Part shown: in pieces, positions 24,720 to 35,892 of the stretch | Layout: the number at the start of each line of letters is the position of its first letter | Numbering within the stretch: the first letter of the stretch is position 1 | From: Trebonia sp036276115 | GTDB lineage: Bacteria; Actinomycetota; Actinomycetes; Streptosporangiales; Streptosporangiaceae | Assembly (NCBI GenBank): GCA_036276115.1 | Contig: DATBEM010000025.1 | Location: forward strand, 32,378 to 96,377 | DNA: 64,000 nucleotides | Reading direction: 5' to 3' | Notes under the pieces: model-generated | What the model was told of the DNA's origin: nothing | Databases searched by the model: none | What the model saw: only the letters and a program-made list of their open reading frames with translations | Program-made: the position numbers and the translations under genes

Positions 24720-26075
24720 TCAGGCGACGTGGGCGGCGACCGCGGCGGCCTGGGCGGGGTTCACGCGGACGGCGCCGGCGAACTCGCCCCCGAAGGCGGC
24801 GGGCACCACTTCGACGTTCTCGCCGGGCTGGGGAGCCTGGATCATCCACCCGTTGCCGAGGTAGATCGCGACATGCGAGATGTAATTCGGCGCGGTCGCG
24901 TCGGTGTGGTAAAAGAGCAGGTCGCCCGGCTGCAGCTGGCTCATCGGGACGGCCGGGCCGGTGAGCGCCTGGTCGGCCGCCACCCGGGGCATCGTGATCC
25001 CGGCCTGCCGGAAGGACCACTGGACGAGGCCCGAGCAGTCGAAGACGTTCGGCCCGTTGCCGCCCCAGACGTAGGGCAGGCCCTGGCGGCCCATCGCGGC
25101 GGCGAGCATGGCGTTGATCGCGCTGGCAGGGGCGCCGCTCAGCGTGGATGACCCGGAGCCGGCCGCGCCGCTGGTGCCCGTGGCCCCGCCGGTGGTGACC
25201 ACGCTCACGAGCTGCTGGACGCCCGCGCCCTTGGGCAGCAGCTTGGACACGGCGCTGGCGACCGCGGCGATGCCGGTGCCGCGCACGCTGATCACGACCG
25301 CGTTGTTAGCGGGGGCGCCGAGGCCGCGGGCGACATCGTGGGAGACGACCGCGTCGACCCCGCTGATGCCGAGGGTGCCGAACGCGACGACCTTGAGCTT
25401 CTCGTTGACCTTGCCCGCCACGGCGAGCTTGCCGCCGAGCGGGAGCTTGTCAAGCTTGCCCATCGTGTACGAGACGGCGATCCCGCCGTCGGCGACGCCG
25501 CTCCACAGCGCGTCGGACTTGGCCGTCGCGGTGGCCGCGAACGACCGGAACCCGGACGGGTCCACCCCGAGGACGGCCGTGTAGCTGCCGCCCGCCTTGA
25601 TGCGCACCGCCTCGACCGGCTCGGCGGCGGTCACGTCGCCCACGTGCCTGATGGAGCTCAAGACCGAGGCGGGCAGCGTGGAGGGGGAGACCACGATCAG
25701 GTCAGCGGTCCGCGTCCCGCTGTACGGGGCGACCGCGGGGGCGCCGGGCTCGCTGGCCACGGGCACCGCCATGGTGGACTCGACCGACTCGGTGGTATCG
25801 GGCAGGTAGCTCACGACCGGGGCGTTGCTGGTGACCGGCTGGACCGGCGGCAGCGTGGCCACCGCGGCGGGGGCGGAGCTGGCGCTGGCGGGCGCGGCCG
25901 CGCGGACAACCGGGGCCGGGCCGCCGGACGCCGGCGGGTGGCCGAGCACGGCGACCCCGCCGCCGACGGCCACGCCGAGCGCGGCGGTCGCCGCGACGCC
26001 CGCGGGCAGCAGCTTGCGCCAGCCTGCCTGCCGCCAGCTAACGCCCGGCCACTGGCCTCGCCTGATCGCCCGCAT
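24720..26075 (-). CDS. Exported NlpC/P60 cell-wall peptidase
   Basis: 451 residues. A single hydrophobic segment at about 21-40 follows a basic N-terminus (signal peptide or anchor). A Ala/Pro/Val-rich region and a globular middle of unknown type follow. The C-terminal about 120 residues are NlpC/P60: catalytic Cys in NVFDCSGLVQWSF, His in ISHVAIYLGNGWMI, plus QPGDLLFYH. Such enzymes cut gamma-D-Glu-diamino-acid bonds in peptidoglycan stem peptides. The ATG is chosen because GAAGGGA precedes it; a GTG 33 bases upstream has no ribosome binding site. Nothing like the c-di-AMP (ydaO) riboswitch that often precedes such genes fits in the short upstream gap. Confidence 0.88.
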   Translation of the reverse strand: MRAIRRGQWPGVSWRQAGWRKLLPAGVAATAALGVAVGGGVAVLGHPPASGGPAPVVRAAAPASASSAPAAVATLPPVQPVTSNAPVVSYLPDTTESVESTMAVPVASEPGAPAVAPYSGTRTADLIVVSPSTLPASVLSSIRHVGDVTAAEPVEAVRIKAGGSYTAVLGVDPSGFRSFAATATAKSDALWSGVADGGIAVSYTMGKLDKLPLGGKLAVAGKVNEKLKVVAFGTLGISGVDAVVSHDVARGLGAPANNAVVISVRGTGIAAVASAVSKLLPKGAGVQQLVSVVTTGGATGTSGAAGSGSSTLSGAPASAINAMLAAAMGRQGLPYVWGGNGPNVFDCSGLVQWSFRQAGITMPRVAADQALTGPAVPMSQLQPGDLLFYHTDATAPNYISHVAIYLGNGWMIQAPQPGENVEVVPAAFGGEFAGAVRVNPAQAAAVAAHVA

Positions 26076-26183
26076 GATCTCGCGCGTCCCTTCGCCGGTC
26101 AGCTGCACAGGTGTAAAGATGCCGCAAAAGCGGGGCGTGAGTCCAGTCTAATGCCCCATTGTTGGGTTATTCGTACGATTCGT

Positions 26184-28355
<2,172 letters not shown>

Positions 28356-28464
28356 GCCCTCATTGTCGCCGCTGGCAGGAGCTGATACGGCCCTGTCACC
28401 AGTGCCAGGCCCGTGACAGCGCCGTGTGCGCGCCCTGCCAGGGCCGCCCCGCAGACTAAGGGAC

Positions 28465-29442
28465 ATGACAGACCTAGCGATTGAGGCCATCGGGCTCACG
28501 AAGTCCTTTGGCGAGACGAAGGCGCTGACGGGGGTGGACCTGTCGGCCCGCAAGGGGACCGTGCTGGGCGTCCTGGGGCCGAACGGCGCCGGGAAGACCA
28601 CGGCGGTCCGCATCCTGGCCACGCTGCTGCGAGCGGATTCGGGCAAGGCCCGGGTCAACGGCTACGACGTCCGTGCCCAGGCCGACAAGGTCCGCCAGAG
28701 CATCGGCCTGACCGGCCAGTTCGCGTCGGTGGACGATGACCTGACCGGGATGGAGAACCTGGTCATGATCGGCCAGCTGCTGGACTTGACCGCGAAGGCG
28801 GCCAAGGCCCGGGCGGCCGAGTTGCTGGAGTGGTTCGACCTGACCGAGGCGGGCAGGAAGCGGGCGAAGAACTACTCGGGCGGCATGCGGCGGCGGCTGG
28901 ACCTGGCCGCGTCCCTGGTTGGCCGGCCGCCGGTGATCTTCCTGGACGAGCCGACGACCGGGCTGGACCCGGCCAAGCGCGAGGACATGTGGGACGTCGT
29001 CCGCTCGCTTGTCAGCGACGGGTCCACAGTGCTGCTGACCACGCAGTACCTGGAGGAGGCGGACGCCCTCGCCGACGAGATCACCGTGATTGACCATGGC
29101 GCCGTCATCGCCCACGACACCCCGCACGGGCTCAAGCGCGTGGTCGGCGGCCAGCGGCTGACCGTCCACCCGATCGACCCGGCCCGCTACGACGACCTGA
29201 TGGCGGTGCTGTCCGGGATCACGGCGGTCGACGGGCACGCCCCCGAGACCAACGGCCGCGGCTCGGTGACGGTCCGCGTCGCCGGCGACGACGTGCTGCC
29301 CGACGTGGTGGCCAAGCTCCGCGCGGCCAGCATCGCGGTGGACGAGCTCTCCCTGCACCTGCCCAGCCTGGACGAGGTGTTCTTCACGCTGACCGGGACC
29401 CGGTCGCACGACTCCCTGGCCTTCCAGGAGGTATCGGCATGA
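28465..29442 (+). CDS. Daunorubicin-resistance-type ABC transporter ATPase
   Basis: 325 residues. Walker A GPNGAGKTTAVRIL (about 38-51), Q-loop region SIGLTGQFASVDDDLTG, signature YSGGMRRRLDLAASL, Walker B PVIFLDEPTTGLDP and the H-loop region LLTTQYLEEAD. The RRRLD form and the C-terminal about 90-residue extension are characteristic of DrrA-type exporters, which pair with a six-helix permease to expel hydrophobic drugs or lipids. Its stop overlaps the permease start as ATGA. It may be controlled by the AfsR-type regulator encoded convergently downstream. Confidence 0.93.
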   Translation: MTDLAIEAIGLTKSFGETKALTGVDLSARKGTVLGVLGPNGAGKTTAVRILATLLRADSGKARVNGYDVRAQADKVRQSIGLTGQFASVDDDLTGMENLVMIGQLLDLTAKAAKARAAELLEWFDLTEAGRKRAKNYSGGMRRRLDLAASLVGRPPVIFLDEPTTGLDPAKREDMWDVVRSLVSDGSTVLLTTQYLEEADALADEITVIDHGAVIAHDTPHGLKRVVGGQRLTVHPIDPARYDDLMAVLSGITAVDGHAPETNGRGSVTVRVAGDDVLPDVVAKLRAASIAVDELSLHLPSLDEVFFTLTGTRSHDSLAFQEVSA

Positions 29443-30245
29443 CCGCCATGACCCTGACCACCACCGCCGTCGCGCCCGCGCGGTCGCGGTTCAACCCCAA
29501 GCACGCGCTGGTCCTGGCCAAGCGCAACGTCATCAAGTCCATGCGCACGCCCGAGCAGTTCATGGACGTCACGCTGCAGCCGATCATCTTCCTGGGCTTG
29601 TTCACCTACATCTTCGGCGGGGCGCTGGCCGGCGGCTCGCAGCACTCCTACCTGGAGTTCCTGCTGCCGGGCATGCTCGGCCAGACGATCGCGATGAGTA
29701 GCATCGCCATCGGGCAGAACCTGCACGCCGACATCGACAAGGGCGTCTTCGACCGGTTCCGGTCACTGCCGATCGCCCGGGCGATGCCCCTGATCGGCGC
29801 GGTGATGGCGGAGTTCATCCGCTACACGCTGGTGTTCGTGGTCACCGTCGGGTTCGGCTACGTCATCGGCTTCCGGATCGGGACCGACCCGCTCAAGGTG
29901 CTCGGCGCCTTCGCGCTGTGCATCGCCTTCGCGCTGGCGTTCGCGTGGGTCTCGGTGTTCGTCGGCATGACCGTCCGCAGCGCGGGCGCCGTGCAGGGCA
30001 TCATGTTCCTGTTCATCTTCCCGCTGTCGTTCGGCAGCAACGTCTTCGTCCAGCCCAAGACGATGCCGGGCTGGCTGCAGGCCTTCGTGAACGTCAACCC
30101 GATGTCGCACATGGTGTCGGCCGTGCGCGGCCTGATGCTCGGCGGCCCGGTCGGCACGCAGGTGCTGTGGACGCTCGCCTGGTGCGCCGGCCTGCTGGTC
30201 GTCTTCTTCCCGCTGGCCCTGCGCGGCTACATCCGGCGGGCGTGA
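29439..30245 (+). CDS. DrrB-type ABC-2 permease
   Basis: 268 residues with six hydrophobic segments. Diagnostic ABC-2 features are RNVIKSMRTPEQFMDVTLQP near the N-terminus, FLLPGMLGQTIA, FDRFRSLPIARAMPLIGAV, and FPLSFGSNVFVQPKTMPGWL followed by NPMSHMVSAVRGLMLGG. It forms the membrane half of the exporter with the ATPase encoded just upstream, to which it is translationally coupled by an ATGA overlap. Substrate unknown. Confidence 0.92.
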   Translation: MTAMTLTTTAVAPARSRFNPKHALVLAKRNVIKSMRTPEQFMDVTLQPIIFLGLFTYIFGGALAGGSQHSYLEFLLPGMLGQTIAMSSIAIGQNLHADIDKGVFDRFRSLPIARAMPLIGAVMAEFIRYTLVFVVTVGFGYVIGFRIGTDPLKVLGAFALCIAFALAFAWVSVFVGMTVRSAGAVQGIMFLFIFPLSFGSNVFVQPKTMPGWLQAFVNVNPMSHMVSAVRGLMLGGPVGTQVLWTLAWCAGLLVVFFPLALRGYIRRA

Positions 30246-30267
30246 CCCCCGGCCGGGCCCGCGGGGC

Positions 30268-33200
30268 CTACAACGAAGCCGGGTCGAGGAGCGCGAGCGC
30301 CTCGGCCCGGCTCAGGGCCTTTCCCCGGTCGTACGCGGCGGCGTACGGGCCGGGGCCGATCTCATCCCGCAGCCGCGGCCCCAGCATCGTCAGCGTCAGG
30401 TCGGTGCGGTCCTCCGCGCCGCGCACGGCGGCGCAGGCCCCGAGCATCTCGGCCGCGTGCGCGGGCCGGCCGAGCGCGCGGGCCAGGTGGGCGGTCGCGC
30501 CCGCCACGGTCGCGACGAGCGGCATGTCGCGGGAGTCGATCGCCTCCTGGAAGGCCCGCACGGCCCGCTCCCGGGCCAGCGGCAGGTCCGCGTCGGCGAT
30601 GGCGAGCAGCAGCCCCGCCGCCCAGACGACGGCGGTCAGGTGGTGCCGGGCCGGGTGGTTCGGGCTGAGCAGGGCGATCCCCTCGGCCGCGGTCGCGTGG
30701 CGCACCCGCGCCAGCTCGGCGTTCCCGAACGTGACCTCGAACATCGCGAACCCGGCCGACACGATCGCGGCCTCCATGCCCGAGCCCTCCCGCTCGCAGG
30801 CCTCCAGCGCGGCGGTGAACAGCGCCCGGGCGCCGTCGAGGTCACCGCGGCGGGCGGCGATGTCGGCCAGCTGCAGCCGCATCTGCGACTCGTCGTCGCG
30901 CGAGCCCATCTCGTGCAGCACCCGCCCCGCCTCGCCGTAGCAGGCGGCGGCCCCCTCCAGGTCCCCGTCGAGCATCCGCACGCTGCCGGCCACGCGCAGG
31001 GCGCTGGACAGCCCCCACCGCTCGCCGAGCGCGCGGAACCGCTCGAGCGCCTGGACTGAGGCCGCCCGCAGCGCGTCCATGTCGCCGTCGTTCTCGGCGA
31101 TGGCGGCCGAGATCATCCACGTCGCCGCCACCAGCCACTCGTCCCGGCTGGCGAGCGCGTCGTCGACGTACGCGCGGGCGCGCGCGCTGTCGTGCAGGAA
31201 CATCGCGTACCCGGCCCGCAGCAGCCCGGCGAACGGGTGCTTCTCGATGTCCAGCGCGTCGACCCGGTCGGCGAGGTCCCGGAAGTTGACCTCGGCGTCC
31301 GGGTCCTCGCGGGCCTCCGGGGTGATCGACGCGGTGATCAGGTGAATGGCCTCGGCGATGGTCCGCAGGTCCGGGTCCGCCTCGCCGGGGACCCCGACCG
31401 CCTGCCCGACCAGGTCCACGATGTCCCCGTGGTTGCCGAGCAGGAACGCCAGCCAGGCCACCGATACCGACAGGTCGATCGCCGGGCCGGCCTCGCCCGC
31501 CTCGCACCAGTAGCGCAGCGCCGCGAGGACGTTGTCCCGGTCCGCCTCGACCCGCTTCAGCCAGGTGAGCTGGTCGCGGGTCAGCAGGTTCGGCATCGCC
31601 TCGGCCATCAGGCCGGAGTAGTACCCGGCATGGCGCCGCCGCCACTGGCCGGGCTCGCCCGCCGCCCGCGCGGTCATCATGTCGGCCGCGAACTCGCGGA
31701 TCGTCTCCAGCATCCGCAGCCGGGTCCCGTCGGCCGCGAGCTGCAGCAGCGACTTGTCGACGAGGGACGACAGGAGCTCGTCAACGTCCTCCTGGCGCAG
31801 GTCCCCAGTGCCGGCCACCGCGGCGACCGCCTCCGGGGTGGCGCCGGCCGGGAAGACCGAGAACCGCTCCGCCAGCAGCCGCTCGGCCGGGCTGAGCAGG
31901 TCCCAGCTCCACTCCACGACGGCCCGCAGCGTCCGGTGCCGGGGCAGCGCCGTCCGGCTCCCCCCGGTCAGCAGCCGGAACCGGTCGTTCAGCCGCCGGG
32001 AGATCTCGGCCAGCGGCAGCGTTCGCAGCCGGGCGGCGGCCAGCTCGATCGCCAGCGGCAGGCCGTCGAGCCGCCGGACGATCTCGGCCACCAGCGGCAG
32101 GGTGTCGTCGTCGAGCCGGAAGCCGGGGCTGACCGCGGCCGCCCGGTCGGCGAAGAGCGTAACGGCCGGGTCCTGGCCCAGCGGGGGGACGACGAACAGC
32201 GACTCGCCGACGATGCCCAGCGGCTCCCGGCTGGTCGCGACGATGCGCAGCCGCGGGCTGTGGGCCAGCAGGCTGTCGGCCAGGTGCGCGCAGGCGTCGA
32301 TGAGGTGCTCGCAGTTGTCCAGGACGATCAGCGCGCGGGCGTCGGCCAGGCCGTCGAGCAGCCGGGTCTGCGCGTCGCGGGCGCTAGCCCGCTGGCTCCC
32401 GTCGATCATGATCCGCGACTCGCGGATCCCGATCGAGCCGAGGACGGCCTGCGGCACGTCGGCGCCGTCGGTCACCGAGGCGAGCTCGGCCAGCCAGACC
32501 CCGTCCGGCGCCTGGTCCCCGATGCCCGCCGCCACCTCGCAGGCGAGCCGGGTCTTGCCCGCCCCGCCCGGCCCGACCAGGGTGACGAGCCGGTAGCCGG
32601 CCAGGGCCGCGGCCACCCGGCCGGCCTCCTCATGGCGGCCGACGAAGCTGGTGAGCTGGGTGCGCAGGTTCGTGCGGGGTCGCGGGCGGGCCGCGTAGGC
32701 CTGGGCCTGCGGCTCCAGCGGCCGCCCGGCGTCGCCGGAGCCGGCCTTGCCCCGCAAGACCTCCAGGTGAACCGCCTGGACGGCGCTGCTGGGGTCGATG
32801 CCGAGCTCGTCGGCCAGCCGGGCGCGCAGCCGCTCGTAGGCGGCGAGGGCGCCGGCCTGGCGCCCGGTGACGGCCAGCGCCCGCATCAGCAGGGCGGTGA
32901 CCTTCTCGTTCAGCGGGTGCTCGGCGGCCAGTGACTCCAGTTCGGACACCCGGGCGTCGGCCTGGCCCCGGTCCGCCTCCCGGGTGAGCTCGGCGATGGT
33001 CGCGTCCGTCCGCAGCCCGTCCAGCCGGTGGGCGTAGGGCAGGGCGAACTCGCCCGCGTCGGCGAGGGCAGGCCCGCGCCACAGGGCCAGGGCCTCCGGC
33101 CCGCGCCCCTCGGTGACCAGGCGCTCGAACCGCAGCGCGTCCACGTCGTCTTCGGTGACCGCCAGCCGGTAGCCGGCGGCGGACTGCTCGACCGTCCCCG

Positions 33201-33429
33201 GCCCGCCCAGCGCCCGGCGGGCGCGGGAGACCAGGGTCTGCAGCGCGTTGGCCATGTCCGCGGGCGGCTCCTCGCCCCACACCGCCTCGGCCAGGGCGGC
33301 CGTGCTGACCGGGCGCCCGCCCGCCAGGGCCAGCCGGATGACCAGGTCGCGCAGCCGGGAGCCGGCGACCGGCAGGCAGTCGCCGGTCCCGTTCCTTACC
33401 TCGAAAGGTCCGAGGATAGCGACCCGCAC
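30268..33429 (-). CDS. AfsR/SARP-type regulator (BTAD, NB-ARC ATPase, TPR)
   Basis: 1053 residues. Residues 1-90 form the OmpR-like winged helix (RVAILGPFEVRNG, GRPVSTAALAEAVWGEEPP, NALQTLVSRARRALGG). About 95-235 is the BTAD helical domain (ALAAYERLRARLADELGIDP). The NB-ARC ATPase begins at FVGRHEEAGRVAAAL with Walker A VGPGGAGKTRLACE and Walker B ALIVLDNCEHLID. The rest is helical TPR-like repeats. Such proteins activate secondary-metabolite or export genes and bind direct repeats near promoters. The adjacent convergent DrrAB exporter is a plausible target. No biosynthetic cluster is visible in the window. Confidence 0.92.
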   Translation of the reverse strand: MRVAILGPFEVRNGTGDCLPVAGSRLRDLVIRLALAGGRPVSTAALAEAVWGEEPPADMANALQTLVSRARRALGGPGTVEQSAAGYRLAVTEDDVDALRFERLVTEGRGPEALALWRGPALADAGEFALPYAHRLDGLRTDATIAELTREADRGQADARVSELESLAAEHPLNEKVTALLMRALAVTGRQAGALAAYERLRARLADELGIDPSSAVQAVHLEVLRGKAGSGDAGRPLEPQAQAYAARPRPRTNLRTQLTSFVGRHEEAGRVAAALAGYRLVTLVGPGGAGKTRLACEVAAGIGDQAPDGVWLAELASVTDGADVPQAVLGSIGIRESRIMIDGSQRASARDAQTRLLDGLADARALIVLDNCEHLIDACAHLADSLLAHSPRLRIVATSREPLGIVGESLFVVPPLGQDPAVTLFADRAAAVSPGFRLDDDTLPLVAEIVRRLDGLPLAIELAAARLRTLPLAEISRRLNDRFRLLTGGSRTALPRHRTLRAVVEWSWDLLSPAERLLAERFSVFPAGATPEAVAAVAGTGDLRQEDVDELLSSLVDKSLLQLAADGTRLRMLETIREFAADMMTARAAGEPGQWRRRHAGYYSGLMAEAMPNLLTRDQLTWLKRVEADRDNVLAALRYWCEAGEAGPAIDLSVSVAWLAFLLGNHGDIVDLVGQAVGVPGEADPDLRTIAEAIHLITASITPEAREDPDAEVNFRDLADRVDALDIEKHPFAGLLRAGYAMFLHDSARARAYVDDALASRDEWLVAATWMISAAIAENDGDMDALRAASVQALERFRALGERWGLSSALRVAGSVRMLDGDLEGAAACYGEAGRVLHEMGSRDDESQMRLQLADIAARRGDLDGARALFTAALEACEREGSGMEAAIVSAGFAMFEVTFGNAELARVRHATAAEGIALLSPNHPARHHLTAVVWAAGLLLAIADADLPLARERAVRAFQEAIDSRDMPLVATVAGATAHLARALGRPAHAAEMLGACAAVRGAEDRTDLTLTMLGPRLRDEIGPGPYAAAYDRGKALSRAEALALLDPASL

Positions 33430-33459
33430 ACCACTATTGTCCCCGACCCGGGTAGCGAT

Positions 33460-34281
33460 TTACGCCGCGGCGGCCCGGGGGCCGCTGCCGAGCGTCCGGG
33501 CGGCCAGCCCGAGCAGGTAAAACAAGGCGCCCCCGACCCCCACGAAGAAGCCCAGGGGCCAGTTGGTCCGGTAGGACAGCGCGATCGAGAGCCACACGAT
33601 GGCCAGGGCGATCGCCACCGACAGGGCCAGGGCCACCCCCGGCCGGGCGGTGACCGACCGGGCCGCGGCGGCCGGGCCGATCATCAGGCTGAACATCAGC
33701 AGCGCGCCGACGACGGGAACCGTCATCGATGTCGCCAGGGCCATCACGACCAGGAAGTAGACCTCCATGCCGCGCACCGAGACGCCACGCGCCTCGGCGA
33801 CCTCGGGCATCGCCGAGGTGAGCATGAGCCGCCGGAACGCCAGCCCGATCGCCGCCAGGGTGGCGATCCCGAGCCCGGCGATCGGCGCTACCTCCACGCT
33901 CGACACCCCCAGCACCTGGCCGAACAGCAGCGCGTAGGCCTGCTGGGCGTACTCGGTGCTGACGCTGACGAACAGCGCCCCCAGGCCCAGCATGACCACC
34001 AGCGCCAGCGCGGTCACCACGTCGTGGCGGGCACGGCTCCCGGCCGCGCCGATGCCGAGCGCGCCCACGACGGCGAAGACCACCAGTCCCCAGATGACGT
34101 TAACCCCGAGCAGGGTGGCGCCGGCCGCGCCGGCGAACGCGCCGTTCGGGATCGCGTGGGCCGCGAACGTCTCTCCCCGCAGCACGGCGAAGAACCCCGT
34201 CACCCCGGCGATCACCGCCACGATGCTCGCCGCGATCCACGTGTTGGCCATGAACCCGCTGAAGATCAGGCTGGAGAACAT
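33460..34281 (-). CDS. Metal (zinc-type) ABC transporter permease 2
   Basis: 273 residues and eight or so hydrophobic segments of the ABC-3 family. The ATG at 34281 lies inside the end of the previous permease gene (16-base overlap), giving MFSSLIFSGFMANTWIAAS; a longer reading upstream is only antisense-like sequence. GETFAAHAIPNGAFAGAAGA is the conserved first cytoplasmic loop, and PVVGALLMFSLMIGPAAAAR is the standard C-terminal signature. Last gene of the four-gene zinc operon; two different permeases imply a heterodimer. Confidence 0.9.
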   Translation of the reverse strand: MFSSLIFSGFMANTWIAASIVAVIAGVTGFFAVLRGETFAAHAIPNGAFAGAAGATLLGVNVIWGLVVFAVVGALGIGAAGSRARHDVVTALALVVMLGLGALFVSVSTEYAQQAYALLFGQVLGVSSVEVAPIAGLGIATLAAIGLAFRRLMLTSAMPEVAEARGVSVRGMEVYFLVVMALATSMTVPVVGALLMFSLMIGPAAAARSVTARPGVALALSVAIALAIVWLSIALSYRTNWPLGFFVGVGGALFYLLGLAARTLGSGPRAAAA

Positions 34282-35138
34282 TGCGGCACTTCCTCCTCGT
34301 GCGGGGAGCGCGGGACCGGCCGGCGGGCGGGGCGGGCGTAGGACAGCAGGTAGCCGAGCAGGACGAGCGCGACCACGAAGAAGCTCACCGGCCAGCCGTG
34401 GGCGCGCGGCGGCCAGTAGTAGGACTCGTAGGCGAGCCAGATGCCGGCCCACGTCGCCGCCAGGCCCACCGCGGCCGAGACGGCCATCGCCTTGCCGGGC
34501 GACCGGGTGAGGCGCAGCGCCGTGGCGGCCGGGCCGACGAGCAGCGCGGTCGACAGGACCGCCCCGATCGCGACGGCCGACAGCGACACGGTGACGGCCA
34601 GTGCCATCAGGAACACCACGCCGGTCAGCCGGAGGTTGACGCCGCGGGCACGGGCCAGGTCGGGCGAGATCGAGGCGAGCAGGAGGCGGCGGCCGAGGAC
34701 GGCCACCGCGAGCAGGGCGACGACCCCGCCGCCGACGACGGCCGGGACGGTGTCCGGGCTGACCACGAAGATCGACCCGAACAGGATCGAGAACGAGGCG
34801 CCGGTGGTGGAGGTCCGCAGCGTGCCCAGGTACAGCAGGAGGGCCGCGACCCCGAGGGCGCCGCCGAGCACCACCCCGGTGGCGATGTCCCGGCCCCGGC
34901 GGCGCTGCACGCCGATGGCCTCCATCGTGCCCGCCGCGGCCATTCCCGCGACCAGGAACCCCCAGAACTGGTTGACCCCGATGAGGAAGGCGGCGGCGCC
35001 CCCGGTGGTGGCGATGTCGGCCAGGGAGTGCCCGGCGAACGACTGGCTGCGCAGCACCGAGAACACGCCGATGATCCCGGAGGTGATGGCGGCGATCCCG
35101 CCGATCAGCAGCGCGGTCAGCACCGGGCCGCTAGTCAC
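34266..35138 (-). CDS. Metal (zinc-type) ABC transporter permease 1
   Basis: 290 residues, ABC-3 family. VFSVLRSQSFAGHSLADIAT resembles the conserved loop, and AVAIGAVLSTALLVGPAATALRL the C-terminal signature. There are eight or nine hydrophobic helices and a cytoplasmic Arg/Pro-rich tail. Its start overlaps the end of the ATPase gene by eight bases and its end overlaps the second permease, so the operon is tightly coupled. It should pair with the second permease to pass zinc or manganese delivered by the binding protein. Confidence 0.9.
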   Translation of the reverse strand: MTSGPVLTALLIGGIAAITSGIIGVFSVLRSQSFAGHSLADIATTGGAAAFLIGVNQFWGFLVAGMAAAGTMEAIGVQRRRGRDIATGVVLGGALGVAALLLYLGTLRTSTTGASFSILFGSIFVVSPDTVPAVVGGGVVALLAVAVLGRRLLLASISPDLARARGVNLRLTGVVFLMALAVTVSLSAVAIGAVLSTALLVGPAATALRLTRSPGKAMAVSAAVGLAATWAGIWLAYESYYWPPRAHGWPVSFFVVALVLLGYLLSYARPARRPVPRSPHEEEVPQCSPA

Positions 35139-35892
35139 CGGCGACCACCACGACCCGGCCGCGGACCCGCAGCACGTCCACCGGGTGCCCGTACAGCCGG
35201 GTCAGGCCCTCGGAGGTGACGACCTCGTCGGTCGGCCCGGTGGCCACCTTGCCGCCCGCGATGTAGACGATCCGGTCCATCACCGGCAGCAGCGGGTTCA
35301 TGTCGTGGGCGGACAGCAGCACGGCGATCTCCTGCTCGCGGGCGAGCTTGCCCAGCAAGGTGACGATCTCCTGCTCGCTGCGCAGGTCCAGGTTGGCCAG
35401 CGGCTCATCCAGCAGCAGCAGCCGGGGACGGCTGACCAGCGCGTGCGCGATGAGCACGCGCTGCTGCTCGCCACCAGACAGCTCCCCCACCCGGGCGTCG
35501 GCGTACCCGTGGGCGCCGACGTCCCGCAGCGCCTGCTCGATCCGCTCCCGGCGGCGGCGCGAGGGCAGCGAGATCCCGAGCTTGTGCCCGTCGAGGCCGA
35601 GGGACACCACGTCGCGGGCGCGCAGCGGGATGTCGGAGTCGATGACGATCTTCTGCGGGACGTAGCCCATGGTCGCGTGGCTGGTGATCACCTGCCCGGC
35701 CGAGACCGGGAGCAGGCCGAGGATCGCCCGGATCAAGGTGGTCTTGCCCGCGCCGTTCGGCCCGATGATGGCGGCGAACTCGCCCTTGCCGATCGTGAAG
35801 CTCACGTCGCGCAGGACCGGGTGGCCGCCGAGCCGGACCTCGGCCCGGTCGAGCCGCAGCAGGGTCTCGGCACCCTGGGTGAGATCTGTCAC
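35131..35892 (-). CDS. Zinc-type ABC transporter ATPase
   Basis: 253 residues from a GTG start four bases inside the end of the binding-protein gene. Walker A IIGPNGAGKTTLIRAIL (about 41-57), Q-loop MGYVPQKIVIDSD, signature VGELSGGEQQRVLIAHAL, Walker B LLLLDEPLANLD and H-loop VLLSAHDMNPLL. The short Q-loop-to-signature arm and AHDMNPLL match the ZnuC/MntB type. Acts on the cytoplasmic face with the two permeases. Confidence 0.92.
   Translation of the reverse strand: MTDLTQGAETLLRLDRAEVRLGGHPVLRDVSFTIGKGEFAAIIGPNGAGKTTLIRAILGLLPVSAGQVITSHATMGYVPQKIVIDSDIPLRARDVVSLGLDGHKLGISLPSRRRRERIEQALRDVGAHGYADARVGELSGGEQQRVLIAHALVSRPRLLLLDEPLANLDLRSEQEIVTLLGKLAREQEIAVLLSAHDMNPLLPVMDRIVYIAGGKVATGPTDEVVTSEGLTRLYGHPVDVLRVRGRVVVVAGD

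Noticed and set aside
26076..26183. Possible ydaO (c-di-AMP) riboswitch before the NlpC/P60 gene
   Set aside because: The gap is only about 110 bases and none of the conserved riboswitch helices could be recognised.
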